Positions 42,960-52,408 of a stretch of DNA of 64,000 nucleotides are shown here, in pieces. The DNA comes from CBDIHP01 sp965279195 (GTDB lineage Bacteria > Planctomycetota > Planctomycetia > Isosphaerales > Isosphaeraceae). How positions within the stretch are numbered: position 1 is the stretch's first letter; every line of letters starts with the position of its first letter. Location: assembly GCA_965279195.1 (NCBI GenBank), contig CBDIHP010000045.1:124001-188000 (forward strand), given 5' to 3'. Position numbers and translations under genes: made by a program. The notes beneath the pieces were generated by a model, which did no database searches, had not been told where the DNA came from, and saw only the letters and a program-made list of their open reading frames with translations.

Positions 42960-44969
42960 TCAGGCTTCGGACGGATCGCCGGCAGGATCATGGGTCCCGC
43001 CGCCGATGATCTTCGTGGTCGCGATGGCCCGCTTGCCGATGAGTTCTTCGATCTCGGCGGCCGAGAGGACCTCGCGCTCGATCAGGGCATCGGTGAGCTT
43101 CTCGAGCGCATTGCGGTTCTCTTCCAGGAGCCGGAAGGCCCGCTCGTCGGCCTCGCGGAGGATCCGCGAGACTTCCTCATCGATCACCTGCGCCGTGTGC
43201 TCGGAGTGATCGCGTGGCTCGCTCATCTCGCGACCGAGGAACGGGTGCTCGTCGCTCGTGCGGAAGGAGACCGGCCCGACTCGGCCGCTCATGCCCCACT
43301 GGGTGACCATCCGCCGGGCGATCCGGGTGGCCTGCTCCAGGTCCATCGAGGCGCCCGAAGTCAGATCCTGGTAGACCAGGCGTTCGGCCGCTCGGCCGCC
43401 GAGCAGGCTGTCGAGTCGGGCGAGGAGCTGGCTCTCGGAGTAGCCCAGGCGGTCCTCCTCGGGGAGGAACTGGGTCACGCCCAGGGAGCGTCCGCGGGGG
43501 ATGATCGTCACCTTGTGGACGGGGTCGTTGTTCGCGGTCTTCCACGAGACCAGCACGTGGCCGATCTCGTGGTAGGCCGTGGCCCGCTTATCCTTGTCGG
43601 TGATGAACTCCTCGCGCTTGGCGCCCATGATGATCTTGTCGCGGGCGGCGTCGAAGTCGTCCATGTCGACGCTGTCCTTGCTCTCCCGGGTGGCGAGCAG
43701 GGCCGCCTCGTTCACGAGGTTGGCCAGGTCGGCGCCCGACATCCCGACGGTGCCGCGGGCGATCGATTCGAGATCGACATCCGTCGCGAGCGGGGTGTTC
43801 CGGGTGTGGACCTTGAGGATCTCCAGCCGGCCCTTCTTGGTCGGCAGGTCGACCGTGACGTGGCGGTCGAAACGGCCGGGGCGGAGGAGAGCGGGGTCGA
43901 GGACATCGGGCCGGTTGGTCGCGGCCAGGACGATGACGCTCTCGCTCGGCGAGAAGCCGTCCATCTCGGTCAGGATCTGGTTGAGCGTCTGCTCGCGTTC
44001 GTCGTGCCCGCCGCCGAGGCCGGCGCCTCGGATCCGGCCGACGGCGTCGATCTCATCGACGAACAGGATGCAAGGGTTGTTTTCCTTGGCCGTCTTGAAC
44101 ATGTCGCGGACGCGGCTGGCCCCGACACCGACAAACATCTGGATGAACTCGGAGCCCGAGATCGAGAAGAACGGCACGCCGGCCTCGCCCGCGACGGCCC
44201 TGGCGAGCAGGGTCTTGCCGGTGCCCGGCGGGCCGTTGAGCAGGACCCCCTTGGGGATCCGGCCGCCGAGGCGCTGGAACTTCTCGGGGTTCTTCAGGAA
44301 TTCGACGATCTCCTGGAGCTCGGCCTTGGCGTTCTCCAGCCCGGCGACCTCGTCGAAGGTCGTTCGCTGCTTCGACTTATCATGCCTCTTGGCGGGGCTC
44401 TTGACGAAGCTGCCGAGGATGCCGCCGTCGAACTGGTCGCGGGCGCGACGCATCATGACGTAGATGACGGCGAGGATGATCATCGACGGGGCGAGGATCG
44501 TCAGCCAGATGAGCAGGCCGGCGCCCTGTGCGGGCTGCGAATCGATCCGCACCGGGGTCGAATTTTCTTTCTTCCCCTTGCGATCGCGGAGCTGGTCGAC
44601 GATCGGCTTGATCGAATCCTCGGAGGGGAAGTAGGTCGAGAACTTCATGACCTTGACCGGCGACGACTGGGTCGGCGGGTTGTAGGTCTTCTCATCGCGC
44701 AGCTTGCCGTGGACCTCAAGCCCCTGGAGCGACAAGGTCTCGACGTTGTCCTTCTCGACCTGTTCGAGGAACCAGGGTGAGTACTCGACCGCGACCTCGG
44801 ACCGGGGTTGGATCAGGTACATGATGATCATGATGAACACGACCAGCATGACCCAGACCCAGGGAGGCGTCGGCGACCCTCCCGCCGCGGACGGGGCGGG
44901 CTTGCGTCCGCCGGGCCCAGGGGTGGGGTTGGGGCGACGGGACGGCTCCTGTGGCGGTCGACTCTCCAT
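42960..44969 (-). CDS. ftsH: ATP-dependent zinc metalloprotease FtsH
   Basis: A 669-residue membrane AAA+ protease. A Pro-rich N-terminus is followed by TM1 (WVWVMLVVFIMIIMYLI), a periplasmic domain, and TM2 (LLIWLTILAPSMIILAVIYV). The AAA core has Walker A NGPPGTGKTLLAR, Walker B CILFVDEIDAVG and the SRH segment LLRPGRFDRHV. The zinc site is AYHEIGHVLVSW: HExxH is intact, but the usual HEAGH is HEIGH. The third ligand is probably in SGASMDLEQATRIAR. It degrades misfolded and regulatory membrane proteins. Start at ATG 44969; in-frame GTG and TTG codons lie upstream. Confidence 0.92.
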   Translation of the reverse strand: MESRPPQEPSRRPNPTPGPGGRKPAPSAAGGSPTPPWVWVMLVVFIMIIMYLIQPRSEVAVEYSPWFLEQVEKDNVETLSLQGLEVHGKLRDEKTYNPPTQSSPVKVMKFSTYFPSEDSIKPIVDQLRDRKGKKENSTPVRIDSQPAQGAGLLIWLTILAPSMIILAVIYVMMRRARDQFDGGILGSFVKSPAKRHDKSKQRTTFDEVAGLENAKAELQEIVEFLKNPEKFQRLGGRIPKGVLLNGPPGTGKTLLARAVAGEAGVPFFSISGSEFIQMFVGVGASRVRDMFKTAKENNPCILFVDEIDAVGRIRGAGLGGGHDEREQTLNQILTEMDGFSPSESVIVLAATNRPDVLDPALLRPGRFDRHVTVDLPTKKGRLEILKVHTRNTPLATDVDLESIARGTVGMSGADLANLVNEAALLATRESKDSVDMDDFDAARDKIIMGAKREEFITDKDKRATAYHEIGHVLVSWKTANNDPVHKVTIIPRGRSLGVTQFLPEEDRLGYSESQLLARLDSLLGGRAAERLVYQDLTSGASMDLEQATRIARRMVTQWGMSGRVGPVSFRTSDEHPFLGREMSEPRDHSEHTAQVIDEEVSRILREADERAFRLLEENRNALEKLTDALIEREVLSAAEIEELIGKRAIATTKIIGGGTHDPAGDPSEA

Positions 44970-45093
44970 TTGGCTCACATTCCCAAGAACGACCCGAGCA
45001 TGCGGGATCAGCGCGTCGGATTGACGCAAGTCGGCATTACCGGGGTATTGTAGCGGACTGGGCGGGAAAAGTCAGGGGTGGGAGGCCGGCGGG

Positions 45094-46122
45094 TCAGTGC
45101 TCGGCCCCGTTCGATTCGAGCCATTTCTCGCAGTCGATGGCCGCCATGCAGCCGGTCCCGGCCGCGCTGATGGCCTGGCGATAGTGGGTGTCGACCACGT
45201 CCCCGGCGGCGAAGACCCCCTCGACGCTGGTGGCCGTCCCGTAGTTCGCCATCTTCGAGCGAAGCTCCGCACCGCCCCCCTCGATGTCGTCCCAGGCCAG
45301 GGCGAGGCGGGTCAAGAGGTAGCCTTCGGGTGTCATCGCGAGCTTGCCCTCGAACACCTTGGTGTTGGGGGAGTGGCCGATGGCATAGAAGAGGCCGTCG
45401 ACTTCCAGATCCCGCTCGGCGCCGTCGTTGTGCTGGAGTCGGACGCCCTTGAGAAGGCGATACGGTTCTTCCTCGCCGAAGAGGTCGGAGATCGTGCTGT
45501 TCCAGGCGAACTCGATCTTGGGATTCGACTTGACTCGGTCCTGCATGATCTTGGACGCGCGGAGGGACTCGCGGCGGTGGATCAGCGTCACCTTGCTGGC
45601 GAACCGGGTGAGGAACGTCGCCTCCTCCACGGCGGAGTCGCCGCCGCCGACGACGGCGATGGGCTTGCCGCGATAGAAGTGGCCGTCGCAGGTCGCGCAG
45701 GTGCTGACCCCGTAGCCCATGAAGTGCATCTCCTTGGCAAGACCCAGGGTCTTGGCGGAGGCACCGGTGGCCACGATGACGGCGTCGGCGGTGTATTCGG
45801 CCCGCTCGCCCTCGGGGTCGATGGGGTCGGTCGAGGTGGTGACCTTGAACGGCCGCTTCGAGAAGTCGACGTCCACGACCAGCTCGCTGCGGCAGTCGGC
45901 CCCGAACTTCTGCGCCTGCCGGCGCAGCATGTCCATGAGGTCGGGGCCCATCACGCCGTCGGGGAATCCGGGGAAATTCTCGACGGTGGTGGTCCAGGTG
46001 AGCTGGCCGCCCGGCTCCTTGCCTTCGAAGACGAGGGGCGCGAGGTTGGCCCTGGCCGCGTAGAGGGCCGCCGTCAGGCCGGAGGAGCCCGAACCGATCA
46101 CGATCACAGCCGCATGGGACAT
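45094..46122 (-). CDS. trxB: Thioredoxin reductase
   Basis: A 342-residue FAD/NADPH enzyme that keeps thioredoxin reduced. The FAD-binding motif IVIGSGSSGLTAALYAA is at the N-terminus, the redox-active pair is in STCATCDGHFYRG, the NADPH motif is VVGGGDSAVEEA, and the C-terminal FAD contact is VEGVFAAGDVVD. Length and order are normal for TrxB. ATG 46122 is preferred over ATG 46134, since GAGG lies 11 bases upstream. The gene precedes ftsH by 124 bases on the same strand. Confidence 0.92.
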   Translation of the reverse strand: MSHAAVIVIGSGSSGLTAALYAARANLAPLVFEGKEPGGQLTWTTTVENFPGFPDGVMGPDLMDMLRRQAQKFGADCRSELVVDVDFSKRPFKVTTSTDPIDPEGERAEYTADAVIVATGASAKTLGLAKEMHFMGYGVSTCATCDGHFYRGKPIAVVGGGDSAVEEATFLTRFASKVTLIHRRESLRASKIMQDRVKSNPKIEFAWNSTISDLFGEEEPYRLLKGVRLQHNDGAERDLEVDGLFYAIGHSPNTKVFEGKLAMTPEGYLLTRLALAWDDIEGGGAELRSKMANYGTATSVEGVFAAGDVVDTHYRQAISAAGTGCMAAIDCEKWLESNGAEH

Positions 46123-46428
46123 CGTTCGAAACATCCTCGTCCGACCGACCCCGGGGGCGTGTCCGTCGACATGGACACGGGCCGAGGGGCGTCAACTGGT
46201 CCGAGCTTCCACGATGAGCTTAGGTCATGCTGCCACAATTCTACGCCAAGGCCAAGCGGGGCGTCCGGTTTTGGCGCCCTGTGGCCCCTGAGCATCCTTC
46301 CACGGATGGGGCCGCACCGCCCCCCGAACGTGACCTAGAGTTCTCAGGGATTCGTGAGCCGGGGCCGTGCCGAGGTGATGTCGGCGGGCCCCGGCGGCCA
46401 ACCGGCCGGGAGGCTGAGGGGACTCGCC
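46123..46428. other. Divergent promoter region between trxB and csrA
   Basis: A 306-base gap with no supported gene. It must carry promoters for both genes. A GAGGGG ribosome site precedes csrA. CsrA commonly represses its own mRNA through GGA motifs near the ribosome site, and several GGA/GAGG motifs are present, though GC content makes these frequent by chance. Confidence 0.35.
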
Positions 46429-46788
46429 ATGCTCGTCTTGACCAGGAAGCTCATGGAGAAGGTGTACATCGGCGACGACATCTGCGTCACCGTCGTCCGG
46501 ATCGAAGGGGGCCAGGTGCGGCTCGGCATCGACGCCCCTCGCGACGTGACCGTGGTCCGCTCCGAACTGGTGCCCGAGCGCCAGCCCCCCGGGCGCGGGC
46601 CCGCGGTCCGGCCGATGGTGCGGGTCGATACCGGCGAGGAGGCGACGGCGACGACCGAGGGGCCGTCCGAGGAGGACGACGAGAAGGATCGGGCGGGGAA
46701 GGGCCCCTATCCGGTGCCGATCACGCTCAGGGTTCGACCGTCCTGGTCTCGCGGAAGCGATAGCCGACGCCCCGGACCGTCTCGATGA
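46429..46788 (+). CDS. csrA: CsrA-type RNA-binding regulator with long C-terminal extension
   Basis: A 119-residue protein. Residues 1-50 are a standard CsrA core: MLVLTRKLMEKVYIGDDICV, VRLGIDAPRDV, then the RNA-contacting Arg in VVRSELVPER. CsrA dimers bind GGA hairpins in mRNA leaders and control translation or stability. Unlike the usual 60-75 residues, this protein continues for about 65 more, first acidic (GEEATATTEGPSEEDDEKDR), then basic. The last 62 bases overlap the 3' end of the convergent response-regulator gene. The extension is probably disordered; an effect on partners or RNA affinity is inference. Confidence 0.85.
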   Translation: MLVLTRKLMEKVYIGDDICVTVVRIEGGQVRLGIDAPRDVTVVRSELVPERQPPGRGPAVRPMVRVDTGEEATATTEGPSEEDDEKDRAGKGPYPVPITLRVRPSWSRGSDSRRPGPSR

Positions 46789-47434
46789 AGTCGGCCGCGT
46801 CGTCGAGCTTCTTCCGCAGGCTCTTGACGTGGACGTCGATCGTCCGCTCCAGGACCACGGCGTCCTCGCCGATGGCGGAGTCCATCAACTCGTGGCGGGT
46901 GAACGCCCGGCCCGCCTGCTTCATCAGGGTCTCCAGCAGCCGGAACTCGGTCGGGGTGAGGAGCAACTCCTCCCCCTTGTAGATGACCCGGTGCCGGTGC
47001 CGGTCGATCGTGATCCCCTGGCTTTCAAGGATATCCCCGGGGGACGATTCTTCGCGGGCCTGGACCGACCGGAGCTGCTTCTTGATGCGCTGGACGAGGA
47101 CCTTGGGGCTGTACGGCTTGGTGACGTAGTCGTCCGCCCCGGTGGCGAAGCCGATGAGCTGGTCGGACTCCTCGGACTTGGCGGTGACCATGATGATCGG
47201 GATCATCCGGGTCCGCGAGCCGAGCTTGAGCTCGCGGCAGACGTCAAGCCCCCCCTTCACGGGGAGCATCAGGTCGAGCACGATCAGATCGGGGATCCTG
47301 ACCTGGGCCTGCCGGAGTCCGTCCATGCCGTCGTAGGCGACCAGGACCTCGTAACCCTCGCGTTCGAGGTTATACGTCAGGGCCTCGACCAGCGGGCGTT
47401 CGTCCTCGACGACCAGGATCTTCTGCTTCGCCAT
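46727..47434 (-). CDS. OmpR/PhoB-family response regulator
   Basis: A 235-residue transcription factor. The receiver has ILVVEDERPL, the phospho-acceptor in LIVLDLMLPVKGG and Lys in DYVTKPYSP. The C-terminal winged helix is typical: LTPTEFRLLETLMKQAGRAF and VVLERTIDVHVKSLRKKLDD, ending GVGYRFRE. The closest named group is PhoB, but no histidine kinase or phosphate genes are adjacent, so the signal is unknown. Its end overlaps csrA by 62 bases on the opposite strand. The downstream 156-base gap to the S9 peptidase holds no gene. Confidence 0.9.
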   Translation of the reverse strand: MAKQKILVVEDERPLVEALTYNLEREGYEVLVAYDGMDGLRQAQVRIPDLIVLDLMLPVKGGLDVCRELKLGSRTRMIPIIMVTAKSEESDQLIGFATGADDYVTKPYSPKVLVQRIKKQLRSVQAREESSPGDILESQGITIDRHRHRVIYKGEELLLTPTEFRLLETLMKQAGRAFTRHELMDSAIGEDAVVLERTIDVHVKSLRKKLDDAADFIETVRGVGYRFRETRTVEP

Positions 47435-47590
47435 GAGTGGAGGCTCGTCAGTCGGACTCTCGGGCCGGGGCGTGGTGTCAGTTCGTCGACCATCGACCTC
47501 TTCATTATCGCCGTTGATCGAACGGAGTGGATGAGCTTTTCGAGAAGATTCCGTGTGGTCGTATGACTTTGCGCGGATCGGCGCGGGCGA

Positions 47591-49906
47591 TCAACGCCCG
47601 CGCACGTTCCGATCCGATGGCTCCTTGCCCTGGAGATGTTTGACGAAGAAGTCCCGGAGCTTCCGGTCCCCGAAAGGGCCCCCCATACCGTGGTTGGCGC
47701 CCGGGACGAGCACGAACTCGAAGTCCTTGCCCGCGCGAATCAGGGCGTCTACGAACCGGTAGGTCGACTCCGGCGGCACGTTCGAGTCCAGTTCTCCGAC
47801 GATCAGGAGCAGCTGGCCCTTGAGCTTGCCGGCGTTGTCGATGTTCGAGCTCTCGGAATACCACTCGCCGACCGGGTACCCCATCCATTGCTCGTTCCAG
47901 GACGCCTTGTCCATCCGGTTATCGTGGCAGCCGCAGCCCGCCACGGCGATCTTGTAGAAATCCGGGTGGAACAGCACCCCCGCCGCCGCGTTCTGACCGC
48001 CGGCCGAGCCGCCGTAGAGACCGACCTTCGACGCGTCGTACCACGGGTACTTCGCGGCCACCGCCTTGTGCCAGAGGATCCGGTCGGGGAACCCGCCGTC
48101 CTTGAGGTTGTGCCAGCAGATGTCGTGGAACGCCTTCGAGCGGTTCGCCGTCCCCATGCCGTCGGTCTGGACGACCACGAACCCGAGGTCATTCAGGGCC
48201 GCGAACCGGCGGAACCGCGAAAACGTCTTGGGGACGAACGACCCCTGGGGGCCGGCGTAGATGTGCTCGATGACGGGGTATTTCCTGTTCGGATCGAAGT
48301 CTTTCGGCCGGGTAATGATGCCCCAGATGTCCGTCTTGCCGTCGCGGCCCTTCGCGACAAACACTTCGGGGGCCTGCCAGTCGGTCTTCTTCAGGGCCGA
48401 GATGTCGGCCGCTTCGAGCTTCGTCACCAGGCTGCCGTCGGCGGTCCGGCGTAGCTCGTGCGCAGGGGGCGAGTCGACGCGGGAGTGGCTGTCGATCAGG
48501 AATGCACCGTCCGGCGAGTAATGGACCGTGTGGCTGCCGTCGCCCTCGGTCAGGGCGACGAGCCCGCTCCCGTCGAGATTGACCCGGTAGTAGTGGAGGA
48601 AGTAGGGATCCTGGCCGGGTACTTTGCCCGAGGCGTGGAACCAGACCTGCCGCTTGTCCTCGTCGATCCGATCGACGCCCCGGACGACATATTCGCCCTG
48701 GGTGATCGGCTTCATCGCGCCCGAGACGACGTCGACCAGATAGATGTGTCGCCAGCCACACTTCTCGGAGGAATAGATCAGTTCCTTGCCGTTGCCCAGC
48801 CAGGTCACCAATCGGACGCCGAGGTTCTCGGTGTGGGCGGTCCAGATGAAGGTCTTCGACCGCTCGTCGATCACCGACCGGGTCTCGCCGTCGGATGCGC
48901 GGACCTCGATGAGCCGGAACCGCTGATGGCCGCGGTCGACCTTCTCATACGTGAAGGCAGAACCGTCGGCCGACCATCGGGCGATCGGAAAGCCGAAGTC
49001 GATCGGCTCGACCTTGGGGCGGACGTCGTTCCAGGCCTTGCCGTCGGCGCCGAGCCGGAAGAGGACCGGGGTGAAGGAGTCGAATCGGTCCCCCGGCAAG
49101 GGGTAAGGTCGCGACGTGAGCTTCGCCCGGCCGCCGCCCTGCGGCGAGGATTCGATGAGGTGGACGACCTTGTCCTCGCCGGGTCGGATCTTGAACACCA
49201 CGAACGACTTCGAGTCGGGCGACCAGGCGATTCTGGCATAGCGATCGTCGGGCTTGCCGTCGTCGGTGAGGCTCTCGAACCTCGAGGCCCCCTCGGCCTG
49301 GATCTCGACGTCATGTTCGTGGATCCTGGCCGTCCATTTCCCGTCGGGGGACTTGCGGCTGTCGCCACCAACATCGCCGGATCCGCCCCGACGCCGCCCG
49401 CGCTGGGGGACCGGCGGCTGGGACGGTTCGTCGGGGATCATCCTCGGGCTGATCTCGTCCAGGACCTCGGTTCTGAGGTCCCAGTGCCAGCCTTTCAGGC
49501 CGAACGCGAACAGGACGGCGGAGTCCTTGGGGTCGAAGCCGATGCGGTCGAAGGGGAGGTGATCCGGTGCAACGTCCTTGCCGGTGGCCTTCGCCAGGGC
49601 GGTGGCAACATTCCTGTGGTCGAAGGCCGGGGCAGCCTTCCCGGCGGCGGGATCGACGAGGAGGAACTCCCTCCCCATCGCCGATAACTCCCGGCGATAC
49701 CAGAACTTCGGGCCGCCGTGGATCCAGTGCGGGGTGAGGAATTCGTTGAGGACGAGGTTGGACCCTCGCGGAGGGGATGTCCGGGCCTGGGGGGACCCAT
49801 ACTCCTCGGCCGGTTCGGGCCTTTCGAACTCCTGGGCGGGCGACGCGGCATTCGAAAGGGCAAGCCAACCGAAGAACGCTCGCCAGACCACCGGGGCCAA
49901 TCGCAT
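47591..49906 (-). CDS. S9-family (prolyl oligopeptidase/DPP IV-type) exported peptidase
   Basis: A 771-residue protein with a signal peptide (MRLAPVVWRAFFGWLALSNA). A DPP IV-type beta-propeller covers about 60-500. The alpha/beta-hydrolase domain carries the catalytic Ser in VGLYGGSAGGQNAA, with Asp and His expected in LLIVGELDSNVPP and LVPGANHGMGG. A DNRMDKASWNEQWMG segment resembles the family substrate-site region. It would cut small peptides outside the cytoplasm. The neighbouring divergent OPT transporter and S46 peptidase suggest a peptide-scavenging set. Confidence 0.87.
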   Translation of the reverse strand: MRLAPVVWRAFFGWLALSNAASPAQEFERPEPAEEYGSPQARTSPPRGSNLVLNEFLTPHWIHGGPKFWYRRELSAMGREFLLVDPAAGKAAPAFDHRNVATALAKATGKDVAPDHLPFDRIGFDPKDSAVLFAFGLKGWHWDLRTEVLDEISPRMIPDEPSQPPVPQRGRRRGGSGDVGGDSRKSPDGKWTARIHEHDVEIQAEGASRFESLTDDGKPDDRYARIAWSPDSKSFVVFKIRPGEDKVVHLIESSPQGGGRAKLTSRPYPLPGDRFDSFTPVLFRLGADGKAWNDVRPKVEPIDFGFPIARWSADGSAFTYEKVDRGHQRFRLIEVRASDGETRSVIDERSKTFIWTAHTENLGVRLVTWLGNGKELIYSSEKCGWRHIYLVDVVSGAMKPITQGEYVVRGVDRIDEDKRQVWFHASGKVPGQDPYFLHYYRVNLDGSGLVALTEGDGSHTVHYSPDGAFLIDSHSRVDSPPAHELRRTADGSLVTKLEAADISALKKTDWQAPEVFVAKGRDGKTDIWGIITRPKDFDPNRKYPVIEHIYAGPQGSFVPKTFSRFRRFAALNDLGFVVVQTDGMGTANRSKAFHDICWHNLKDGGFPDRILWHKAVAAKYPWYDASKVGLYGGSAGGQNAAAGVLFHPDFYKIAVAGCGCHDNRMDKASWNEQWMGYPVGEWYSESSNIDNAGKLKGQLLLIVGELDSNVPPESTYRFVDALIRAGKDFEFVLVPGANHGMGGPFGDRKLRDFFVKHLQGKEPSDRNVRGR

Positions 49907-50160
49907 CCAGGCGCTCCTCTTCTATGAAAGCGTGCGTCGTCGGGCTCATGGTGGCGTCCGGCGGCCGAGCGTGCAAGGGCGGCGGACTCCGAAGTGCGGG
50001 GGGCTTTGCGACGGAAGGCCCGGTGAGTACCCTGTTACGGCAATGCGGGTCATCCCGTTCGGGAGGCCCCGACGGATTGCGCACTCTCCGCCGATCCCGC
50101 CGTCGAGATCGTCCATCCACGTCGTCCAGCACATCCGTCCGTCACCGGGGGATTCGCTCC

Positions 50161-52362
50161 ATGTCAGAACCGGCCGTCTCCGAGGCGCCCGCCTCGGCCT
50201 TCCAGCCGCACGTGCCCAATGAGAGGGTCATCCCCGAGCTGACGATCCCGGCCGTGGTCCTCGGGGCCATCCTCGGGATCATCTTCGGGGCGTCGTCGCT
50301 CTACCTGGTGCTCCGGGTCGGCATGACCGTCTCGGCGTCGATCCCCGTGGCCGTGCTCTCGATCACGATCTTCCGGGCCCTGCGGCCGGCCACGATCCTC
50401 GAGAACAACATCGTCCAGACCGCCGGCTCGGCGGGCGAGTCCATCGCCTTCGGCGTCGGCGTGACCATGCCCGCGCTCATGATCCTCGGCTACGACATGG
50501 AGGCCATCCAGGTGACGCTCGTCGCCTGCCTCGGCGGCCTGCTCGGGATCCTGATGATGATCCCGCTGCGGCGGGCGTTCATCGTCAAGCAGCACGGCGA
50601 GCTGATGTACCCCGAAGGCACCGCTTGCGCGAAGGTCCTGATCGTCGGCGAGCAGGGGGGCACCAGCGCCAAGACTGTGTTCACCGGCTTCGGCATGGCC
50701 TTCGTCTATCAGATCCTGATGGAGGGGCTGAAGCTCTGGAACCAGTACCCCGCGAAGGCGTTCGACCGCCTCAAGGGGGCGGTGGTGAGCTGCGACGTCT
50801 CGCCCGTGCTCCTCGGCGTCGGCTACATCATCGGCTACCGGATCGCGGCGGTCATGGTCGCGGGCGGCGTGCTGGCGTATCTGGTCATGACGCCCACGAT
50901 CGTCTTCTTCGGCTCCGGGGTACCGAATCCCATCTTCCCCGAGAGTGCCAAGGCGATCGGCAAGATGTCTCCCAAGGACATCCGCGATGCTTACATCCTC
51001 TATATCGGTGCCGGCGCGGTGGCGGCGGGCGGGATCATCAGCCTTCTCCAGGCGTTGCCCCTGATCCTGTCCTCGATCAAGGCGGGCCTCGGCGATATCG
51101 CGAGCAGTCGGGGCGACTCGAGCCCGGCGACGAAGACCCGCGTCGACCACGACCTGCCCCTATGGATGGTCGGCCTCGGCGCGGTGGCCCTGGTCGTGCT
51201 CATCTCCTCGACCAACCTCTTCCCGACCGAGGTTGACCTGACCGGACGGATCGCCGGCGCCTTGCTGATCGCCGTCTTCGGGTTCCTGTTCGTGACGGTC
51301 TCGTCCCGGCTCACGGGCGAGATCGGGTCGTCCTCGAACCCGATCTCGGGCATGACGGTGGCGACCCTGCTCCTGACCTGCCTCGTATTCGTGCTCATGG
51401 GCTGGGTCGGCCCGCACTACCGGGTGGCGGCCCTCTCGATCGCGGGCATCGTCTGCATCGCGGCGTCGAACGGAGGGACGACCTCGCAGGACCTCAAGAC
51501 CGGGTTCCTGGTCGGGGCCACACCCAGCTCGCAGCAGATCGCGATCCTGGTCGGCTCGCTGACGTCGGCCGTCGTGATCGGCTACACGCTCCTGCTCCTG
51601 AACGACGCCAGCACGGTCGTCACCAGGAAGGCCGAAAATCTGCCGACGGTGAAGGCCCCGGCGAACCTGACCGAGACCGAATCGCTCGACGGGAAGCCCT
51701 ACAAGGTCTGGCGCGTGGCGAACGCCCAGGAAGGGGCCCTGCCGGGTAAGTACCTGGTCGACGACACGGGCAAGGCGGTCGCGCTGATCGACCCGGGCAT
51801 CAACGGCCGCGTCAACACCCGAGATGACGGCTCGCAGGTGACCAAGTACGACGCCCCCAAGGCGAAGCTGATGTCGCTCATTATCGACGGCATCATGAAC
51901 GGCAACCTGCCGTGGGAACTGGTCATCCTCGGGGCTCTGATCGCCGTGCTGATGCAGCTCTCGTTCGTACCGGCGCTGGCGTTCGCGGTCGGTGTGTATC
52001 TGCCGCTGTCCAGCTCGATGCCGATCTTCGTCGGCGGGCTCGTGCGGCTGGCGGTGGACAAGTGGACGAAGGCCGACGCGGCGGAGTCCGACTCCAGCCC
52101 CGCCGTGCTGCTCTCAAGCGGTTACATCGCCGGCGGGTCGATCGCGGGCATCCTGATCGCGCTACTGGCCCTGCTGCCGCCGTCGGTTGGCTCGCTTCTC
52201 GACCTCTCCAAGCGGCTCCCCGCTGCCTGGAACGACAGCAACTGGCCGTCAATGGGGGCGTTCGGGGTCCTCATCGTCGTGCTGACGCTCTGCGGGATGG
52301 GCGTCCTATTGAAGGGCTCCGACCCGCTGCATTCGACCAAGACCGAAACCACGGAAGCCTGA
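50161..52362 (+). CDS. OPT-family oligopeptide transporter
   Basis: A 733-residue inner-membrane protein with about 14-16 hydrophobic segments, for example IPAVVLGAILGIIFGASSLY, FGVGVTMPALMILGY and ILIALLALLPPSVG. The NNIVQTAGSAGESIAFGVG and YPEGTACAKVL segments are typical of the OPT family, which imports small peptides or metal-chelate conjugates by proton symport. A soluble insert of about 80 residues (about 495-580) interrupts the second half. GGGGGA precedes the ATG. The S46 dipeptidyl-peptidase gene follows after 46 bases, so the pair is an operon. Confidence 0.9.
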   Translation: MSEPAVSEAPASAFQPHVPNERVIPELTIPAVVLGAILGIIFGASSLYLVLRVGMTVSASIPVAVLSITIFRALRPATILENNIVQTAGSAGESIAFGVGVTMPALMILGYDMEAIQVTLVACLGGLLGILMMIPLRRAFIVKQHGELMYPEGTACAKVLIVGEQGGTSAKTVFTGFGMAFVYQILMEGLKLWNQYPAKAFDRLKGAVVSCDVSPVLLGVGYIIGYRIAAVMVAGGVLAYLVMTPTIVFFGSGVPNPIFPESAKAIGKMSPKDIRDAYILYIGAGAVAAGGIISLLQALPLILSSIKAGLGDIASSRGDSSPATKTRVDHDLPLWMVGLGAVALVVLISSTNLFPTEVDLTGRIAGALLIAVFGFLFVTVSSRLTGEIGSSSNPISGMTVATLLLTCLVFVLMGWVGPHYRVAALSIAGIVCIAASNGGTTSQDLKTGFLVGATPSSQQIAILVGSLTSAVVIGYTLLLLNDASTVVTRKAENLPTVKAPANLTETESLDGKPYKVWRVANAQEGALPGKYLVDDTGKAVALIDPGINGRVNTRDDGSQVTKYDAPKAKLMSLIIDGIMNGNLPWELVILGALIAVLMQLSFVPALAFAVGVYLPLSSSMPIFVGGLVRLAVDKWTKADAAESDSSPAVLLSSGYIAGGSIAGILIALLALLPPSVGSLLDLSKRLPAAWNDSNWPSMGAFGVLIVVLTLCGMGVLLKGSDPLHSTKTETTEA

Positions 52363-52408
52363 CCGCCCCGGGCTGAACACCCACGATCGACACCAGGGAA
52401 ACCGAATC

